This document shows, piece after piece, positions 9,200 to 17,620 of a stretch of DNA of 40,642 nt (its first letter is position 1; every line of letters starts with the position of its first letter). The stretch comes from Deltaproteobacteria bacterium (lineage in GTDB: Bacteria; Desulfobacterota; DSM-4660; Desulfatiglandales; HGW-15), in contig JAFDHB010000046.1 of NCBI GenBank assembly GCA_019308985.1, positions 1 through 40,642 of the forward strand, in the 5' to 3' direction. The notes beneath the pieces were generated by a model that was not told the origin of the DNA, ran no database searches, and was given only the letters and a program-made list of their open reading frames with translations. Both the position numbers and the translations under genes were made by a program.

Positions 9200-9735
9200 G
9201 TCTTGCTCTCCTCCTGCCCGGATAGACACGCTCCATCATTTATGAATCCGTGCCTGTTGTCAATTACTTCTCCGCAACAAAACTGTATAATTTCGGCGAT
9301 TGCCCTTTCTCCCTTTTCTTGGGCTTCTGCAGACAAACCCTCTCCATGACCAAGATCATTTGCCTTCACAGAAACCACCCACATCCTTGGAGATCGTTCA
9401 TAGAGAGACTCCAGAAGAGCCGCGAGCATGGACAGGTTCAGGTGGTGCATTCCGATGGGAGAAAGTGGACGTTGCGGTTGAACCCTGGTCCAAATCAAGT
9501 CGTGCTCATGGGGCTCCACGGTCGCATCTACGAATATGACAACCTCCGCGCCCTGGACTTCCTCCGCAAGCATAGGGTCAAGCTGGTGCATCGAACGCAA
9601 GGTGATCTTTGCCTCGTTCCCTATCTCGCGGGAGATCCGATCGACTACATAATGTCCTATCCCGTCATCTCTCCGCTGCAGATTTCCGTATCCGATGATC
9701 CAGACCGAACTGGACTCGGGCTTGTCTGTTCCCAC
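9196..9735 (-). CDS. [NiFe]-hydrogenase maturation endopeptidase (HycI/HyaD family)
   Basis: This 179-residue protein opens with the family signature IIGYGNLQRRDDGIGHYV, with the nickel-sensing acidic residue in RRDDGIG. It continues with VIFVDATVEP and PIGMHHLNLSMLAAL, which carries the conserved histidine region. The enzyme clips the C-terminal peptide from the hydrogenase large subunit after nickel insertion. Its probable substrate, the large-subunit gene, ends 3 bp upstream, and that fragment has the matching cleavage site. The start is GTG 9735, with GAAGGGAG six bases ahead. A receiver gene is coupled by ATGA overlap at the 3' end. The gene is intact, but its promoter was presumably upstream of the interrupted hydrogenase gene. 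Confidence 0.93.
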   Translation of the reverse strand: MGTDKPESSSVWIIGYGNLQRRDDGIGHYVVDRISREIGNEAKITLRSMHQLDPMLAEEVQGAEVVIFVDATVEPHEHDLIWTRVQPQRPLSPIGMHHLNLSMLAALLESLYERSPRMWVVSVKANDLGHGEGLSAEAQEKGERAIAEIIQFCCGEVIDNRHGFINDGACLSGQEESKT

Positions 9736-9738
9736 GAA

Positions 9739-10008
9739 TCACTCCCTTCTCAGTCGTCTCATCAGGCGTTTGTCCGAATCATAGATGTCAATGAGCAAGG
9801 GCATTTGACCCAAAGCATGGGTCGAACAGGATAAACAGGGATCAAAGCAGCGAACCGCCCCCTCCACCCGGTTCAGAATGCCCTCCTTGACTTTTCCTTG
9901 GTGAATGAACTCCCTGGCCACAAATTCCACGGAGCGGTTCATGGCAATATTGTTGTGTCCGGTTGCGACAATGAGGTTGACCTTGCGAATGGCACCGTGT
10001 CTGTCCAC
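9739..10008 (-). pseudogene. [NiFe]-hydrogenase large subunit, C-terminal fragment cut off by IS630 insertion
   Basis: Only about 89 C-terminal residues remain. They include NLIVATGHNN, AMNRSVEFVAREF and the nickel-ligand motif FDPCLSCSTH, followed by a 25-residue tail (ALGQMPLLIDIYD...) that a maturation protease would remove. The tail and the DPCxxCxTH pattern resemble soluble group-3 enzymes of the Mvh/Hox type. The open frame ends exactly at the left TA of the IS630 element, where the junction creates a TAG codon (10011-10009). About four fifths of the gene is absent from the window, and the sequence beyond the insertion is a different transposase, so the missing part was deleted or moved. 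The fragment cannot encode a working hydrogenase. Confidence 0.9.
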
Positions 10009-10011
10009 CTA

Positions 10012-10025
10012 GTAGATCGTTTCAA
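10012..10025 (+). repeat. IS630 left terminal inverted repeat
   Basis: GTAGATCGTTTCAA, preceded by the target dinucleotide TA. It is an exact inverse of the copy at 11238-11251. Confidence 0.93.
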
Positions 10026-10086
10026 CAAAACATTGACAAAATACATTCCCTATAATATAAAATCCTCTAAAACCCAGGAGGATGCT

Positions 10087-11229
10087 ATGTCAAGAGCAAC
10101 GCAAAGGCCACAATTGCTATTGGACATTGACCAGCGTAACGTATTGCTTCGGCTTAGCCAATCTCGAACCGCTCCTTTCAGGGAGGTCCAGCGGGCAGCA
10201 ATTTTATTGCAATATGCTGGTGGAAAAAGCATTACAGCCATTAAGAACGAACTGGGTGTAAGCCGTCCAACCATTTACAAATGCATTGACAAGGCTCTTG
10301 CAGCTGGCATCGAAACCGGCCTCAAGGACAAGTACCACAAACCCAAAGAACCCGTGATCAGCCCGGAAGCAAAAGCATGGGTTGTCAACCTCGCTTGTAC
10401 AAAACCCAAAGACCACGGCTATGCTGCAGAGACATGGACACTGTCTAAACTGGCCAAACACACCCGGCAGTATGCACCCCCGGCCGGACATGAATGTTTA
10501 AAGCGTGCTTCGAAAGCTACCATTCACCGAATCTTGAAATCTCAGCCTTTCCAACCCCACAAGATACGCTATTACCTGGAGAAGCGTGATGATCAATTTG
10601 AGAAAAAGATGCGTGACGTTCTTATTGTCTATAAAGATGTCAACGAACAGAACCAAAACCCTACCAAACACAGGGGCAAAAAAATTGTAACTGTGTCATT
10701 AGATGAAAAACCCGGAATTCAGGCCATCGGCAACGTTGCCCCTGATTTGCCTCCCCAGCCGGGAAAGTACCCCGGCATAGGGCGGGATTACGAATACAAG
10801 AGATTCGGGACATTATCTCTGTTGGCTGCACTGGACCTGCATGACGGACACGTCATTGCTCAAGTGCATGACCGCCACAGAAGCAGAGAGTTTGTTCTGC
10901 TGTTAAAAGACATTGACGCATATTACCCGAAAGATCTTCAAATTCGTTTGATCTTGGATAATCACTCGGCCCACATATCCAAGGAAACCATGGGGTTTCT
11001 CGCAACACGGCCGAATCGATTCATATACGTACATACACCGAAACACGGCTCGTGGCTCAATTTGATCGAAACGTTCTTTGCAAAGATATCAAGGACCTTT
11101 CTCAAAAACATTCGAGTTCAATCCAAACAGGAGCTGAGAGAAAGAATCATCAAGGGAATCGAAGAAATCAATGCCGAGCCAGTGGTTCACCAATGGAAAA
11201 ATTTCGATTTTGCCACAACCCAATTGTAA
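10087..11229 (+). CDS. IS630-family DDE transposase
   Basis: This is a 380-residue transposase from ATG 10087, preceded by AGGAGG at 10077-10082. The frame is open upstream to 9898, but that extension runs antisense through the hydrogenase fragment and across the IS end, so it is not coding. The N-terminal part has a helix-turn-helix (GKSITAIKNELGVSRPTIYK) and a second winged-helix-like region. The catalytic triad is visible as VSLDEKPG, LILDNHSAH and LNLIETFFAKISR. The gene is complete and lacks internal stops, so the element may still be active. Confidence 0.95.
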   Translation: MSRATQRPQLLLDIDQRNVLLRLSQSRTAPFREVQRAAILLQYAGGKSITAIKNELGVSRPTIYKCIDKALAAGIETGLKDKYHKPKEPVISPEAKAWVVNLACTKPKDHGYAAETWTLSKLAKHTRQYAPPAGHECLKRASKATIHRILKSQPFQPHKIRYYLEKRDDQFEKKMRDVLIVYKDVNEQNQNPTKHRGKKIVTVSLDEKPGIQAIGNVAPDLPPQPGKYPGIGRDYEYKRFGTLSLLAALDLHDGHVIAQVHDRHRSREFVLLLKDIDAYYPKDLQIRLILDNHSAHISKETMGFLATRPNRFIYVHTPKHGSWLNLIETFFAKISRTFLKNIRVQSKQELRERIIKGIEEINAEPVVHQWKNFDFATTQL

Positions 11230-11237
11230 AGAAAATA

Positions 11238-11251
11238 TTGAAACGATCTAC
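11238..11251 (-). repeat. IS630 right terminal inverted repeat
   Basis: TTGAAACGATCTAC, followed by TA. It is an exact inverse of the copy at 10012-10025. Confidence 0.93.
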
Positions 11252-11253
11252 TA

Positions 11254-11763
11254 TTCACGCTTGAGTTCCATCAATCCGATGATGGCCTGTCGATGAGCTT
11301 TCGAAAGAATCCCTATAACGTGGCTATGAAGCAAGCTATGTTCGGTAAAAATATCATTATTACCGATAATAGTGATTGGACAACAAGAGAGATTGTGGAG
11401 ACCAGCCTTGATCGTTGGCAGGTGGAAAACCGCTTTCGTCTCAGCAATAATGATGACCTGGTGGCTACCCGCCCAATCAGACATTGGACGGATAGCAAAA
11501 TCAGGTGCCATCTTTTTTCATGTGTGGTTGCCCTGGCTTACCTGCGCAGATTGGAGTTAAAACTAGCTGAGGCTGGCATCAAGCGCACAGCAGAAGATGT
11601 AATGGATGATATGAGGCATCTCCACTCGGTGCTTACCCTAGTCAAGAGCGCTCGAAAACCGGTCCGCCGACTTGAAACCCCCAGTAAGACCCAAGCTGAA
11701 GTCCTAAGAGCGCTGGGTTACCACGTTGATGACAGTGGGGTCTTACAGGCCTTGATTCGCTAA
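11254..11763 (+). pseudogene. Transposase C-terminal fragment (IS1634/IS4-like)
   Basis: The reading frame is open from the right TA of the IS630 element (FTLEFHQSDDGLSMSFRKN...) to TAA 11761-11763. It matches the C-terminal part of IS1634-like transposases: TREIVETSLDRWQVENRFRLSN carries the catalytic glutamate region, and it continues through DDLVATRPIRHWTDSKIRCHLF. The N-terminal half is missing. The remnant is cut at its 5' side exactly where the IS630 element ends. No terminal inverted repeat could be identified on its 3' side. Confidence 0.8.
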
Positions 11764-11832
11764 TTCCGTGCCAATAGCGCTATCCACAGCTATGCGCCAT
11801 TTTATCCCCGAAACTGCTATTCTAGTCTTCTT

Positions 11833-11847
11833 TTTACACGTTGTAAA
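11833..11847. promoter_or_regulatory. Palindrome TTTACA-CGT-TGTAAA, possible activator site
   Basis: A perfect 6-bp inverted repeat with a 3-nt centre sits about 100 bp upstream of the sigma-54 promoter at 11947. That is where enhancer sites for NtrC-type activators usually lie. It is not recognisably repeated at the other sigma-54 promoters in the window, so a regulatory role is speculative. Confidence 0.25.
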
Positions 11848-11946
11848 GAGTTTCGACACTTACGCCCAAACCGCCTAACTGAAAAAGCTTCAAACTTCCT
11901 CATTTATTTAAGGCAATTAGCCAAAAATCAGGTTGTCCTTTTCAAA

Positions 11947-11962
11947 CGGCACGGCCTTTGCT
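11947..11962 (+). promoter_or_regulatory. Sigma-54 promoter ahead of the GAF/kinase/permease operon
   Basis: CGGCACGGCCTTTGCT matches the consensus TGGCACGN4TTGCW at every fixed position except the first. The predicted transcription start (about 11973) leaves a leader of about 100 nt before ATG 12074. The gap 11764-12073 holds nothing else recognisable apart from the palindrome at 11833. Confidence 0.6.
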
Positions 11963-12073
11963 CATTCAGTAGCAAAAAGACAAGGAGTTGGCTGCTACAC
12001 AGTACAATTTACTCCAATCGAGGGAAGGAAGAGGAAGCGGGTTACCAGGGGGGCGGCTTTCCGGGAAGTGAAG

Positions 12074-12685
12074 ATGAAGCCGGCAAGATACCACAAGCAA
12101 TTTAGGTTCACGGAAAAGGTCCTGAAACGTACAAACCGGGATCTTCATTTCCTATATTTGTTGAGCAAACATTTAACAGCAGGGACTTCCACAGGAGCGT
12201 TTATGGAAGAAACCTTGCCTTTGATCTTGAAACACATGGACCTTGTTTCGGGAAGGATATATCTGCTGGATAAATCAGGGAAGAGTCTTGTTCTTGTCGC
12301 ACATCATGGTTTGGACCCGGGTGGCTTGCAAAGGATGAGAATCACGGAAGGCTTTTCAGGCCTTGCGGCGAGGACTAGGTCATTTGTCGCGTATCCAGTG
12401 TCGAGCCTTCAGGATCGCAACAGAGCCAGTCTCCTGCATAGCAAAGGCATCAAGTATGTTATTTGTGTCCCTTTGACCCTCGGAGAAAAACTGGCGGGCA
12501 TTATGAACCTGTCTTCCGACAAAGAGTGGACCTTGGACGATAATGTTCTGGCCCTGCTTACGGCGGTAGGGAATCAACTCGCTCTGGCAGCATACAATGC
12601 GCAGCTCTACAAGGGATTCAAGAAAGGTACAAGGATATGGATAAGAATATCCAAGCACATGGAGATTCCCACGAGATGCGAATGA
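12074..12685 (+). CDS. GAF-domain protein, probably frameshifted near its C-terminus
   Basis: From ATG 12074 (MKPARYHKQF) a helical lead leads into a GAF domain of about 150 residues: SGRIYLLDKSGKSLVLVAHHG, GFSGLAARTR, KGIKYVICVPLTLGEKLAGIMNL, and the closing ALLTAVGNQLALAAYNAQLY. After NAQLYKG the frame gives an atypical basic tail and stops at 12685. An alternative frame from about 12615 reads IQERYKDMDKNIQ..., which looks like the usual post-GAF coiled coil, and stops at 12720. A one-base slip is therefore likely. The frame is open upstream to 11933, but that part precedes the sigma-54 promoter and looks non-coding. It is the first gene of a long plus-strand run of signalling genes. Its ligand is unknown. 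Confidence 0.72.
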   Translation: MKPARYHKQFRFTEKVLKRTNRDLHFLYLLSKHLTAGTSTGAFMEETLPLILKHMDLVSGRIYLLDKSGKSLVLVAHHGLDPGGLQRMRITEGFSGLAARTRSFVAYPVSSLQDRNRASLLHSKGIKYVICVPLTLGEKLAGIMNLSSDKEWTLDDNVLALLTAVGNQLALAAYNAQLYKGFKKGTRIWIRISKHMEIPTRCE

Positions 12686-12748
12686 AGCCCATCGTATTAT
12701 TCTCTTTGACGAATCAGTAAATGAAAGGTGGAACAGGGTTTCTTTTCA

Positions 12749-13156
12749 ATGGGCGCAGACATGAAGGACAAATTCAGAATATTGATAGCTGATCGCAATC
12801 CCAACATCAGGGAGTTTCTAAGGCGGGAGATGTCCGCGGCCGGCTACCATCCGTGCCTGGCTAAAGACGGTCAAGAGATCCTTCGGAAGATCGAGGAAGA
12901 AAAGCCTATTGATCTCCTTATAGTGGACTTGGATCTGCCGGGGATCAAGGAATCAGCGATATTGGCGAAAATAGAGAGGAAAAGACCGACCATGCCAGTC
13001 ATAATTCACACTTTTTTGTTCGATTATACAGACGTGCAACAGGGTATCTTGAGGCATGCCGCCGTTGTGGAAAAGGACGCAAACAGTATTGATAGATTGA
13101 AAAATACCGTCTCCGAGTTGTTAAGCAAATCATCTTCAAACCGCGAAAGACGATAA
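12749..13156 (+). CDS. Divergent single-domain response regulator
   Basis: This is a receiver of about 135 residues. The phospho-acceptor aspartate is in LLIVDLDLPG, a threonine is in VIIHTF, and the conserved lysine is in VVEKDAN. The acidic pocket is reduced to ADRN in place of the usual DDE. The region after the aspartate and helix 4 diverge strongly from the other receivers here. Start choice is uncertain: ATG 12749, ATG 12761 and GTG 12728 are in frame and none has a strong ribosome-binding site. The gene lies between the GAF gene and a dCache kinase and has no output domain. Confidence 0.8.
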   Translation: MGADMKDKFRILIADRNPNIREFLRREMSAAGYHPCLAKDGQEILRKIEEEKPIDLLIVDLDLPGIKESAILAKIERKRPTMPVIIHTFLFDYTDVQQGILRHAAVVEKDANSIDRLKNTVSELLSKSSSNRERR

Positions 13157-13187
13157 CGGGCTGAATCCAGCCCTTGGGCCATAGAAA

Positions 13188-14891
13188 ATGGAAAGAGAAG
13201 GGTACAAAAGAGTTTCTTATTACAAGTCTCTGGAAAGGTTCATGGCGCTTATTATCATCATAGTCTCCTTTGCGCCCATGCTCCTGGTAGGTGTTGCCAT
13301 CCTTTTCCAGTTCCGACATTCTTATCATGAGAAGGTCTATGCCCATATCAGCGAACTGGTGCTGAAACACAAACAGAATATTGACCGGTTTCTTGAGGAA
13401 CGACTGGCCAACATCCTGATGATGGCCAGGACGTATACGTACGAAGAACTGAGTGATGAAACCTTTCTGGAGGACAGGTTGGCATTATTACAGGCCAGTT
13501 ACGGCCCTGTCTTCGTGGACCTGGGAGTTATCAACGCCAGGGGTATACAGGTGGCCTATTCAGGACCTTTCAGGTTGGGAAGGGCCCTTTATTCCGAAGC
13601 CCAATGGTTTCAAGAGGCGATGAAGCGGGAATATTACATAAGCGACGTCTTCCTCGGCCTAAGGGGCCTTCCCCACTTTATCGTAGCTGTCAGAGAGAAC
13701 TGGAATGGTGAACCGTGGATATTGCGGGCGACCATTGATTTCGTTTCCTTTAATGACCTGGTGGAAAATATTCGAATCGGAAAGACAGGTTTGGCGTTTA
13801 TCCTGAACCGGAAAGGGGAATTCCAGACCAAGGCTCAAGTGGACCTCGGAGAAAGTATTAATTCTTTCAAGGAGTCCCTCAAAGATAAAGACAAGGCCAA
13901 TGGAGAAGTGCAAATATTAGGCGGGCCTGATGATAAGAGGAGAAAGATCATCTATGTGGGGGCTTTCTTGAAGAACGGCGACTGGATCCTCGTCTACCGG
14001 CAGAAGGCATCGGACGCCTTCTCGGATCTAAACCGCGCATTCAAAATGGCATTGATCATCTTTCTAATATGCGGCATGGGCATTGTAGCGGTGGCTTTCC
14101 TCCTTTCCAGAAGAATGGTGAACCGCATAGCAAAATCGGACCAGGAAAAGGAGATGATTAACAGGCAGATGATTGAAACGGCCAAACTTGCCTCTGTGGG
14201 TGAGCTTGCCGCCGGGATCGCCCACGAAATCAACAACCCTGTTGCCATAATGGTCGAGGAAGCGGGATGGGTTGAAGACCTTCTTGAAGAGGAAGAGTTC
14301 AAAGATGGTGAAAACCTCCAGGAGTTCAGGAGGGCATTGGAGCAAATCAGGGTCCAGGGAAGAAGGTGCAAAGAAATCACCCATAAGTTGCTCAGTTTTG
14401 CGAGAAAGACAGATACAAGACCCCAGCATGTCCAGGTGAACCAGATTATCGAGGAGGTGGTATCTCTTTCGGCGCAGAGGGCAAAATTCAGTAACGTGGA
14501 GATAGAAGTGGAACTGGAAAAGGAATTGCCTACAATCGAGGCTTCCCCGTCTGAACTACAGCAGGTATTTCTGAATCTGATCAATAACGCCCTTGATGCA
14601 ATGGATAAGAGAGGAGGAACTATCAAGATCTCAAGTTACAGTGCGGGTGATCAAGCGGTCTTCGAGTTTTCTGACAACGGTCCGGGAATTCCCCAGGGGA
14701 ACCTTGAAAGGATCTTTGACCCCTTTTTCACAACAAAACCCGTCGGCAAGGGAACCGGCCTGGGCCTGTCAATCTGTTACGGTATCATCAAGAAGATGGG
14801 GGGAGATATAGAGGTGGACAGCATTGTTGAGCAGGGAACGACTTTCCGGATCAAGATTCCCAGGAGCAGTGATTTCGGGAAGTCGTCATAA
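13188..14891 (+). CDS. dCache-sensor histidine kinase (paralogue family, copy 1)
   Basis: This is a 567-residue kinase with membrane segments at about residues 17-42 and 287-311. Between them lies a double-Cache-type sensor carrying the hallmarks shared by four paralogues in the window: DLGV..., AYSGPF, the WF...YYISDVFLG stretch, PHFIVAV and LRATIDF. The cytoplasmic part has H346 in [15 protein letters not shown], the N-box [19 protein letters not shown], and [19 protein letters not shown], all intact. There is no HAMP or PAS domain. Two free receivers follow at 14949 and 15513, then an SLC13-type permease, which suggests that the kinase monitors an external solute linked to that transporter. 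Confidence 0.94.
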   Translation: MEREGYKRVSYYKSLERFMALIIIIVSFAPMLLVGVAILFQFRHSYHEKVYAHISELVLKHKQNIDRFLEERLANILMMARTYTYEELSDETFLEDRLALLQASYGPVFVDLGVINARGIQVAYSGPFRLGRALYSEAQWFQEAMKREYYISDVFLGLRGLPHFIVAVRENWNGEPWILRATIDFVSFNDLVENIRIGKTGLAFILNRKGEFQTKAQVDLGESINSFKESLKDKDKANGEVQILGGPDDKRRKIIYVGAFLKNGDWILVYRQKASDAFSDLNRAFKMALIIFLICGMGIVAVAFLLSRRMVNRIAKSDQEKEMINRQMIETAKLASVGELAAGIAHEINNPVAIMVEEAGWVEDLLEEEEFKDGENLQEFRRALEQIRVQGRRCKEITHKLLSFARKTDTRPQHVQVNQIIEEVVSLSAQRAKFSNVEIEVELEKELPTIEASPSELQQVFLNLINNALDAMDKRGGTIKISSYSAGDQAVFEFSDNGPGIPQGNLERIFDPFFTTKPVGKGTGLGLSICYGIIKKMGGDIEVDSIVEQGTTFRIKIPRSSDFGKSS

Positions 14892-14948
14892 ATCAGGGGC
14901 ACAAAGATTCTGAAAGATTAGGTTACCCATTAATCAGGGAGGAAGATT

Positions 14949-15386
14949 ATGAACGTACCTTTTATCTTGCTGGCAGATGACGAGGCTTCTTTCGTAGAGA
15001 CAATGGCCAAGCGCCTGGACAAGCGTGATTTGAAGGTAATCACGGCGCTGGGAGGTGAAGAGGCCATTGAATTCTTGGATAGGAATAGAAACGTAGATGT
15101 CGTTATTCTCGACGTCAAGATGCCGGGCATGGATGGTATCGAGTGCCTCCGGGAGATCAAGAAAAAGTATCCTTTAGTAGAGGTTATCATGTTGACAGGA
15201 CATGCCACGGTGGAGACTGCCATTGAGGGGATGAAGCTGGGCGCCTTCGATTATCTCATGAAACCCTGTGAAATAGAGAATCTCGTAGAGAAGGTGAACC
15301 AGGCAGCCAGGAAGAAGCAGGAACACATGGAAAAGATAAAAGAGGCCCAGATAAGGGAAGCCCTTTCAAGTCACGGCCTGGAATAG
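14949..15386 (+). CDS. Single-domain response regulator
   Basis: This is a 145-residue receiver preceded by GGGAGGAAG. Its acidic pocket is ADDE, the phospho-acceptor is D55 in VVILDVKMPGMDG, the threonine is in IMLTGHATVETA, and the lysine is in FDYLMKPCEIENL. A charged helical tail of about 25 residues follows, without an output domain. It lies 57 bp after the dCache kinase and is its probable partner. The KPC motif after the conserved lysine recurs in several receivers of this window and marks them as close paralogues. Confidence 0.93.
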   Translation: MNVPFILLADDEASFVETMAKRLDKRDLKVITALGGEEAIEFLDRNRNVDVVILDVKMPGMDGIECLREIKKKYPLVEVIMLTGHATVETAIEGMKLGAFDYLMKPCEIENLVEKVNQAARKKQEHMEKIKEAQIREALSSHGLE

Positions 15387-15512
15387 AAGAGAAAGGCCTG
15401 GGCCCTGTTGAGCCAATATGGCCGCTAAACACGTCAGAGAGATCGTAGCTCAAAAAGATGGAGGGACCGGGGAGGAACGATCTTCACCGTTCACGGTTTA
15501 AAAAAGGGTCTT

Positions 15513-15959
15513 ATGGCAACGGGAGACAGAAAAGACATCCGTGATAATGAAGCCATCTCATCATCAAGAGAGGAAGGACAGGGAGATTATATCAAGGTTC
15601 TCCTCGTTGATGACGAGGTCGCCTATGTAAACGTCATTTCCAAGCGGCTGGGTAAGAGGAATTTCAAGGTTACCAAGGCCCTCAGCGGTTCGGAGGCCAT
15701 CCAGGTCCTGCGGCGGGAAGACTTTGATGTCGCCGTAGTGGATCTCAAGATGGAGGGTATGGACGGCATTGAGGTCCTGAAAGTATTCAAGAAAATGGCA
15801 CCGGGAATGGAAGTCATCATGCTTACAGGGCATGGGTCTGAAAAGGCGGCAAGGGAAGGTGTGGCGGCTGGGGCCTTTGATTATCTCACAAAGCCCTGTG
15901 ACCTGGAAGAACTTATGGCCAAGATAAGGCAGGCTTTTCAAAAGTCAGGTGGTCGTTGA
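15513..15959 (+). CDS. Single-domain response regulator with charged N-terminal extension
   Basis: This is a 148-residue receiver. About 27 polar residues precede the fold (VLLVDDEVAYVN). The phospho-acceptor is D77 in VAVVDLKMEGMDG, where the usual MPG is MEG. IMLTGHGSEKAA and FDYLTKPCDLEEL complete the active site. The ATG at 15513 has only a weak ribosome-binding site, so a later start is possible. It is the second receiver between the dCache kinase at 13188 and the permease at 16005. Confidence 0.9.
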   Translation: MATGDRKDIRDNEAISSSREEGQGDYIKVLLVDDEVAYVNVISKRLGKRNFKVTKALSGSEAIQVLRREDFDVAVVDLKMEGMDGIEVLKVFKKMAPGMEVIMLTGHGSEKAAREGVAAGAFDYLTKPCDLEELMAKIRQAFQKSGGR

Positions 15960-16004
15960 CAGTTTGTGCCGGCGCTGAAGATAGAAAGGGGATGAGGAAG
16001 AGAC

Positions 16005-17585
16005 ATGTTCTATAGAAAAAGCGGGTTCCTGGTCTTAGTTGCTTTTGCGTTGGGGATCGTAGTCCTGTTACTCCCAAGACCGGAAGGGACTATGTTTCGA
16101 ATCACGGGTGATACCGACAAGGCCCTGTTGAGCACAATAAGTGAGCATTTCGAATTGGTCTCGTCGAGTGAAGAGAAGGGAGGCGGTTATGTTGTCAGGA
16201 TAGTAGATCCTGATTTACTGCAATCCCGCGCAGAGTTTATCAGGTCCAAGGCCTCCGAGCTCGGTCTGTCCGGGATCGAAATAGGATACGTTGATGGGCT
16301 TTCACCAAAGGCCAAGAGGTTTCTCGCGGTTCTTGGGGTCCTGGTTTTCTTGTTCGTGGTCGAACCTATCCCCCTTGAGATAACCGCTACCTGTATAGGC
16401 GTCTTTTTGGTCATCATGGGCATTACGGACGTAAAAAACGCCTGGGCACCATACATGCACCCGGTAGTCGTGTTTATCATGTGCTGCCTGATCTTTGCCA
16501 TTGCCCTGGAAAAGGCAAATATCACAACAAGGCTGGGATATTTCATAATAAAGAGAGCGGGGACGAGTGTTGTCAGGTTTACCTTCATCCTTTCCATAGG
16601 TTTAGGGATCTCTTCAGCCTTCTTGCACGATGCAGCCGCTACCGCCATAGGAATAGTAACCATGCTCCCCATGATGCGCGCTGCGGGCATTGAACCGGGT
16701 TCTAAGACAGCCAAGTTCATGATGCTCTCCCTGCCCTTTGCAGCGAGCTGTGGCGGCATGGGGACCCTGGTCGGAGGCGGGCGGTGCATGGTTTCCGCCG
16801 CCTTCTTAAAGGAGTTCACCGGCATAGAGATAAGTTTCCTGGACTGGATCAAGTTCGCCATGCCCGCAGCAATATTGACTGTTCCCGCCTCCGTTGCAAT
16901 ACTCTACCTGGTTTTCAGACCGGACCCCAAATACAGGCTCCCGGAACTTGACGAGGAGATTGGGCCGTGGAGCCCCCTTGAAAAGAGGACCCTGGTCATC
17001 ATTGGGCTGACCTTTATGCTGTGGTTGACAAAGGGGTTCCATGGAATGCATTACTCGATCACCGGCATGCTTGGGGTCGGGGCCCTGGTCCTTTTCGGGG
17101 TATTGAAATGGGAAGACATCCACGAAAACCTTGAGTGGGGGACAGCCCTTTTTATCTTCGGCGGCGGGATTTCACTGGGCCTTGCCATGGGATATTCCGG
17201 GGCGGCGGATTACTTTGCGAACCTTTTCTTCCCTCTTGTTCAGGGGGGGGGCTGGTTGCTTCTTTTTATCGGAGTGGGTGTCTTCGGTGCCCTTGTTACC
17301 AACACCATGGCCAACGTGGCGGCCGCGGCCCTGATTCTGCCCATATTGATACCCATGGCACAACTGGAGGGAGTTGATCCCAGGGTCATTGCCCTCTGTC
17401 TGGGGATGGCAACTTCCTTTGCCATGCTCCTGGTGATAGGGTGTCCTCCAAATGCTATCGCATACAGTTATCGCTATTTCAAGGCCTCGGACCTCACCAA
17501 GGCTGGCGCCGTGGCTATACCCATACTGCTTGCCATCCTGGTGGTCGTGGCCAGTATATGGTGGAAGATCCTGGGGCTGGTATAG
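16005..17585 (+). CDS. SLC13/DASS-type permease with altered first SNT motif
   Basis: This is a 526-residue polytopic membrane protein with about 11-12 hydrophobic segments. The second half keeps the SLC13 signature: T432-N433-T434 in the second substrate/sodium motif, and GCPPNAIAYSYRYF near the end. In the first half, the position of the family's Ser-Asn-Thr is occupied by H208-D209-A210 (SSAFLHDAAATA), and the next loop reads GGMGTLVGGGRCM. About 75 residues between the first and second membrane segments form a predicted extracytoplasmic domain, which is unusual for the family. A G9 tract lies at 17243-17251. The start ATG follows GAGGAAGAG. It sits between receivers and a receiver-kinase hybrid. 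The substrate is unknown; dicarboxylates or sulfate would be the family default, but the altered motif argues for caution. Confidence 0.85.
   Translation: MFYRKSGFLVLVAFALGIVVLLLPRPEGTMFRITGDTDKALLSTISEHFELVSSSEEKGGGYVVRIVDPDLLQSRAEFIRSKASELGLSGIEIGYVDGLSPKAKRFLAVLGVLVFLFVVEPIPLEITATCIGVFLVIMGITDVKNAWAPYMHPVVVFIMCCLIFAIALEKANITTRLGYFIIKRAGTSVVRFTFILSIGLGISSAFLHDAAATAIGIVTMLPMMRAAGIEPGSKTAKFMMLSLPFAASCGGMGTLVGGGRCMVSAAFLKEFTGIEISFLDWIKFAMPAAILTVPASVAILYLVFRPDPKYRLPELDEEIGPWSPLEKRTLVIIGLTFMLWLTKGFHGMHYSITGMLGVGALVLFGVLKWEDIHENLEWGTALFIFGGGISLGLAMGYSGAADYFANLFFPLVQGGGWLLLFIGVGVFGALVTNTMANVAAAALILPILIPMAQLEGVDPRVIALCLGMATSFAMLLVIGCPPNAIAYSYRYFKASDLTKAGAVAIPILLAILVVVASIWWKILGLV
17243..17251 (+). 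repeat. G9 homopolymer inside the SLC13-type permease gene
   Basis: Nine consecutive G residues encode part of VQGGGWLL. A one-base slip here would frameshift the last fifth of the permease, so the tract is a candidate for phase variation or for sequencing error. Confidence 0.9.
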
Positions 17586-17620
17586 ATAGGCGGGTGGAAT
17601 GGGTCAAGTTTAAGAGTATT

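Larger units (their letters stand above)
10010..11253 (+). mobile_element. IS630-family insertion sequence with 14-bp terminal inverted repeats and TA flanks
   Basis: The element is bounded by perfect 14-bp inverted repeats, GTAGATCGTTTCAA at 10012-10025 and its reverse complement at 11238-11251. Each is flanked by TA (10010-10011 and 11252-11253), the TA target duplication expected for this family. It contains one intact transposase gene. The total length is 1,244 bp including the TAs. The left flank is a hydrogenase gene and the right flank is another transposase, so the two sides do not come from one uninterrupted target. Confidence 0.93.

Noticed and set aside
9898..10086. Upstream extension of the IS630 transposase frame
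   Set aside because: It crosses the IS end and runs antisense through the hydrogenase fragment. The start at 10087 has AGGAGG and sits inside the element.
11767..11784. Minus-strand TGGCACGGAATTAGC near the transposase remnant
   Set aside because: The -12 element is TAGC and no gene on that strand lies downstream within a sensible distance.
11933..12073. N-terminal extension of the GAF protein
   Set aside because: It precedes and overlaps the sigma-54 promoter match, its composition looks non-coding, and the protein fold begins after 12074.
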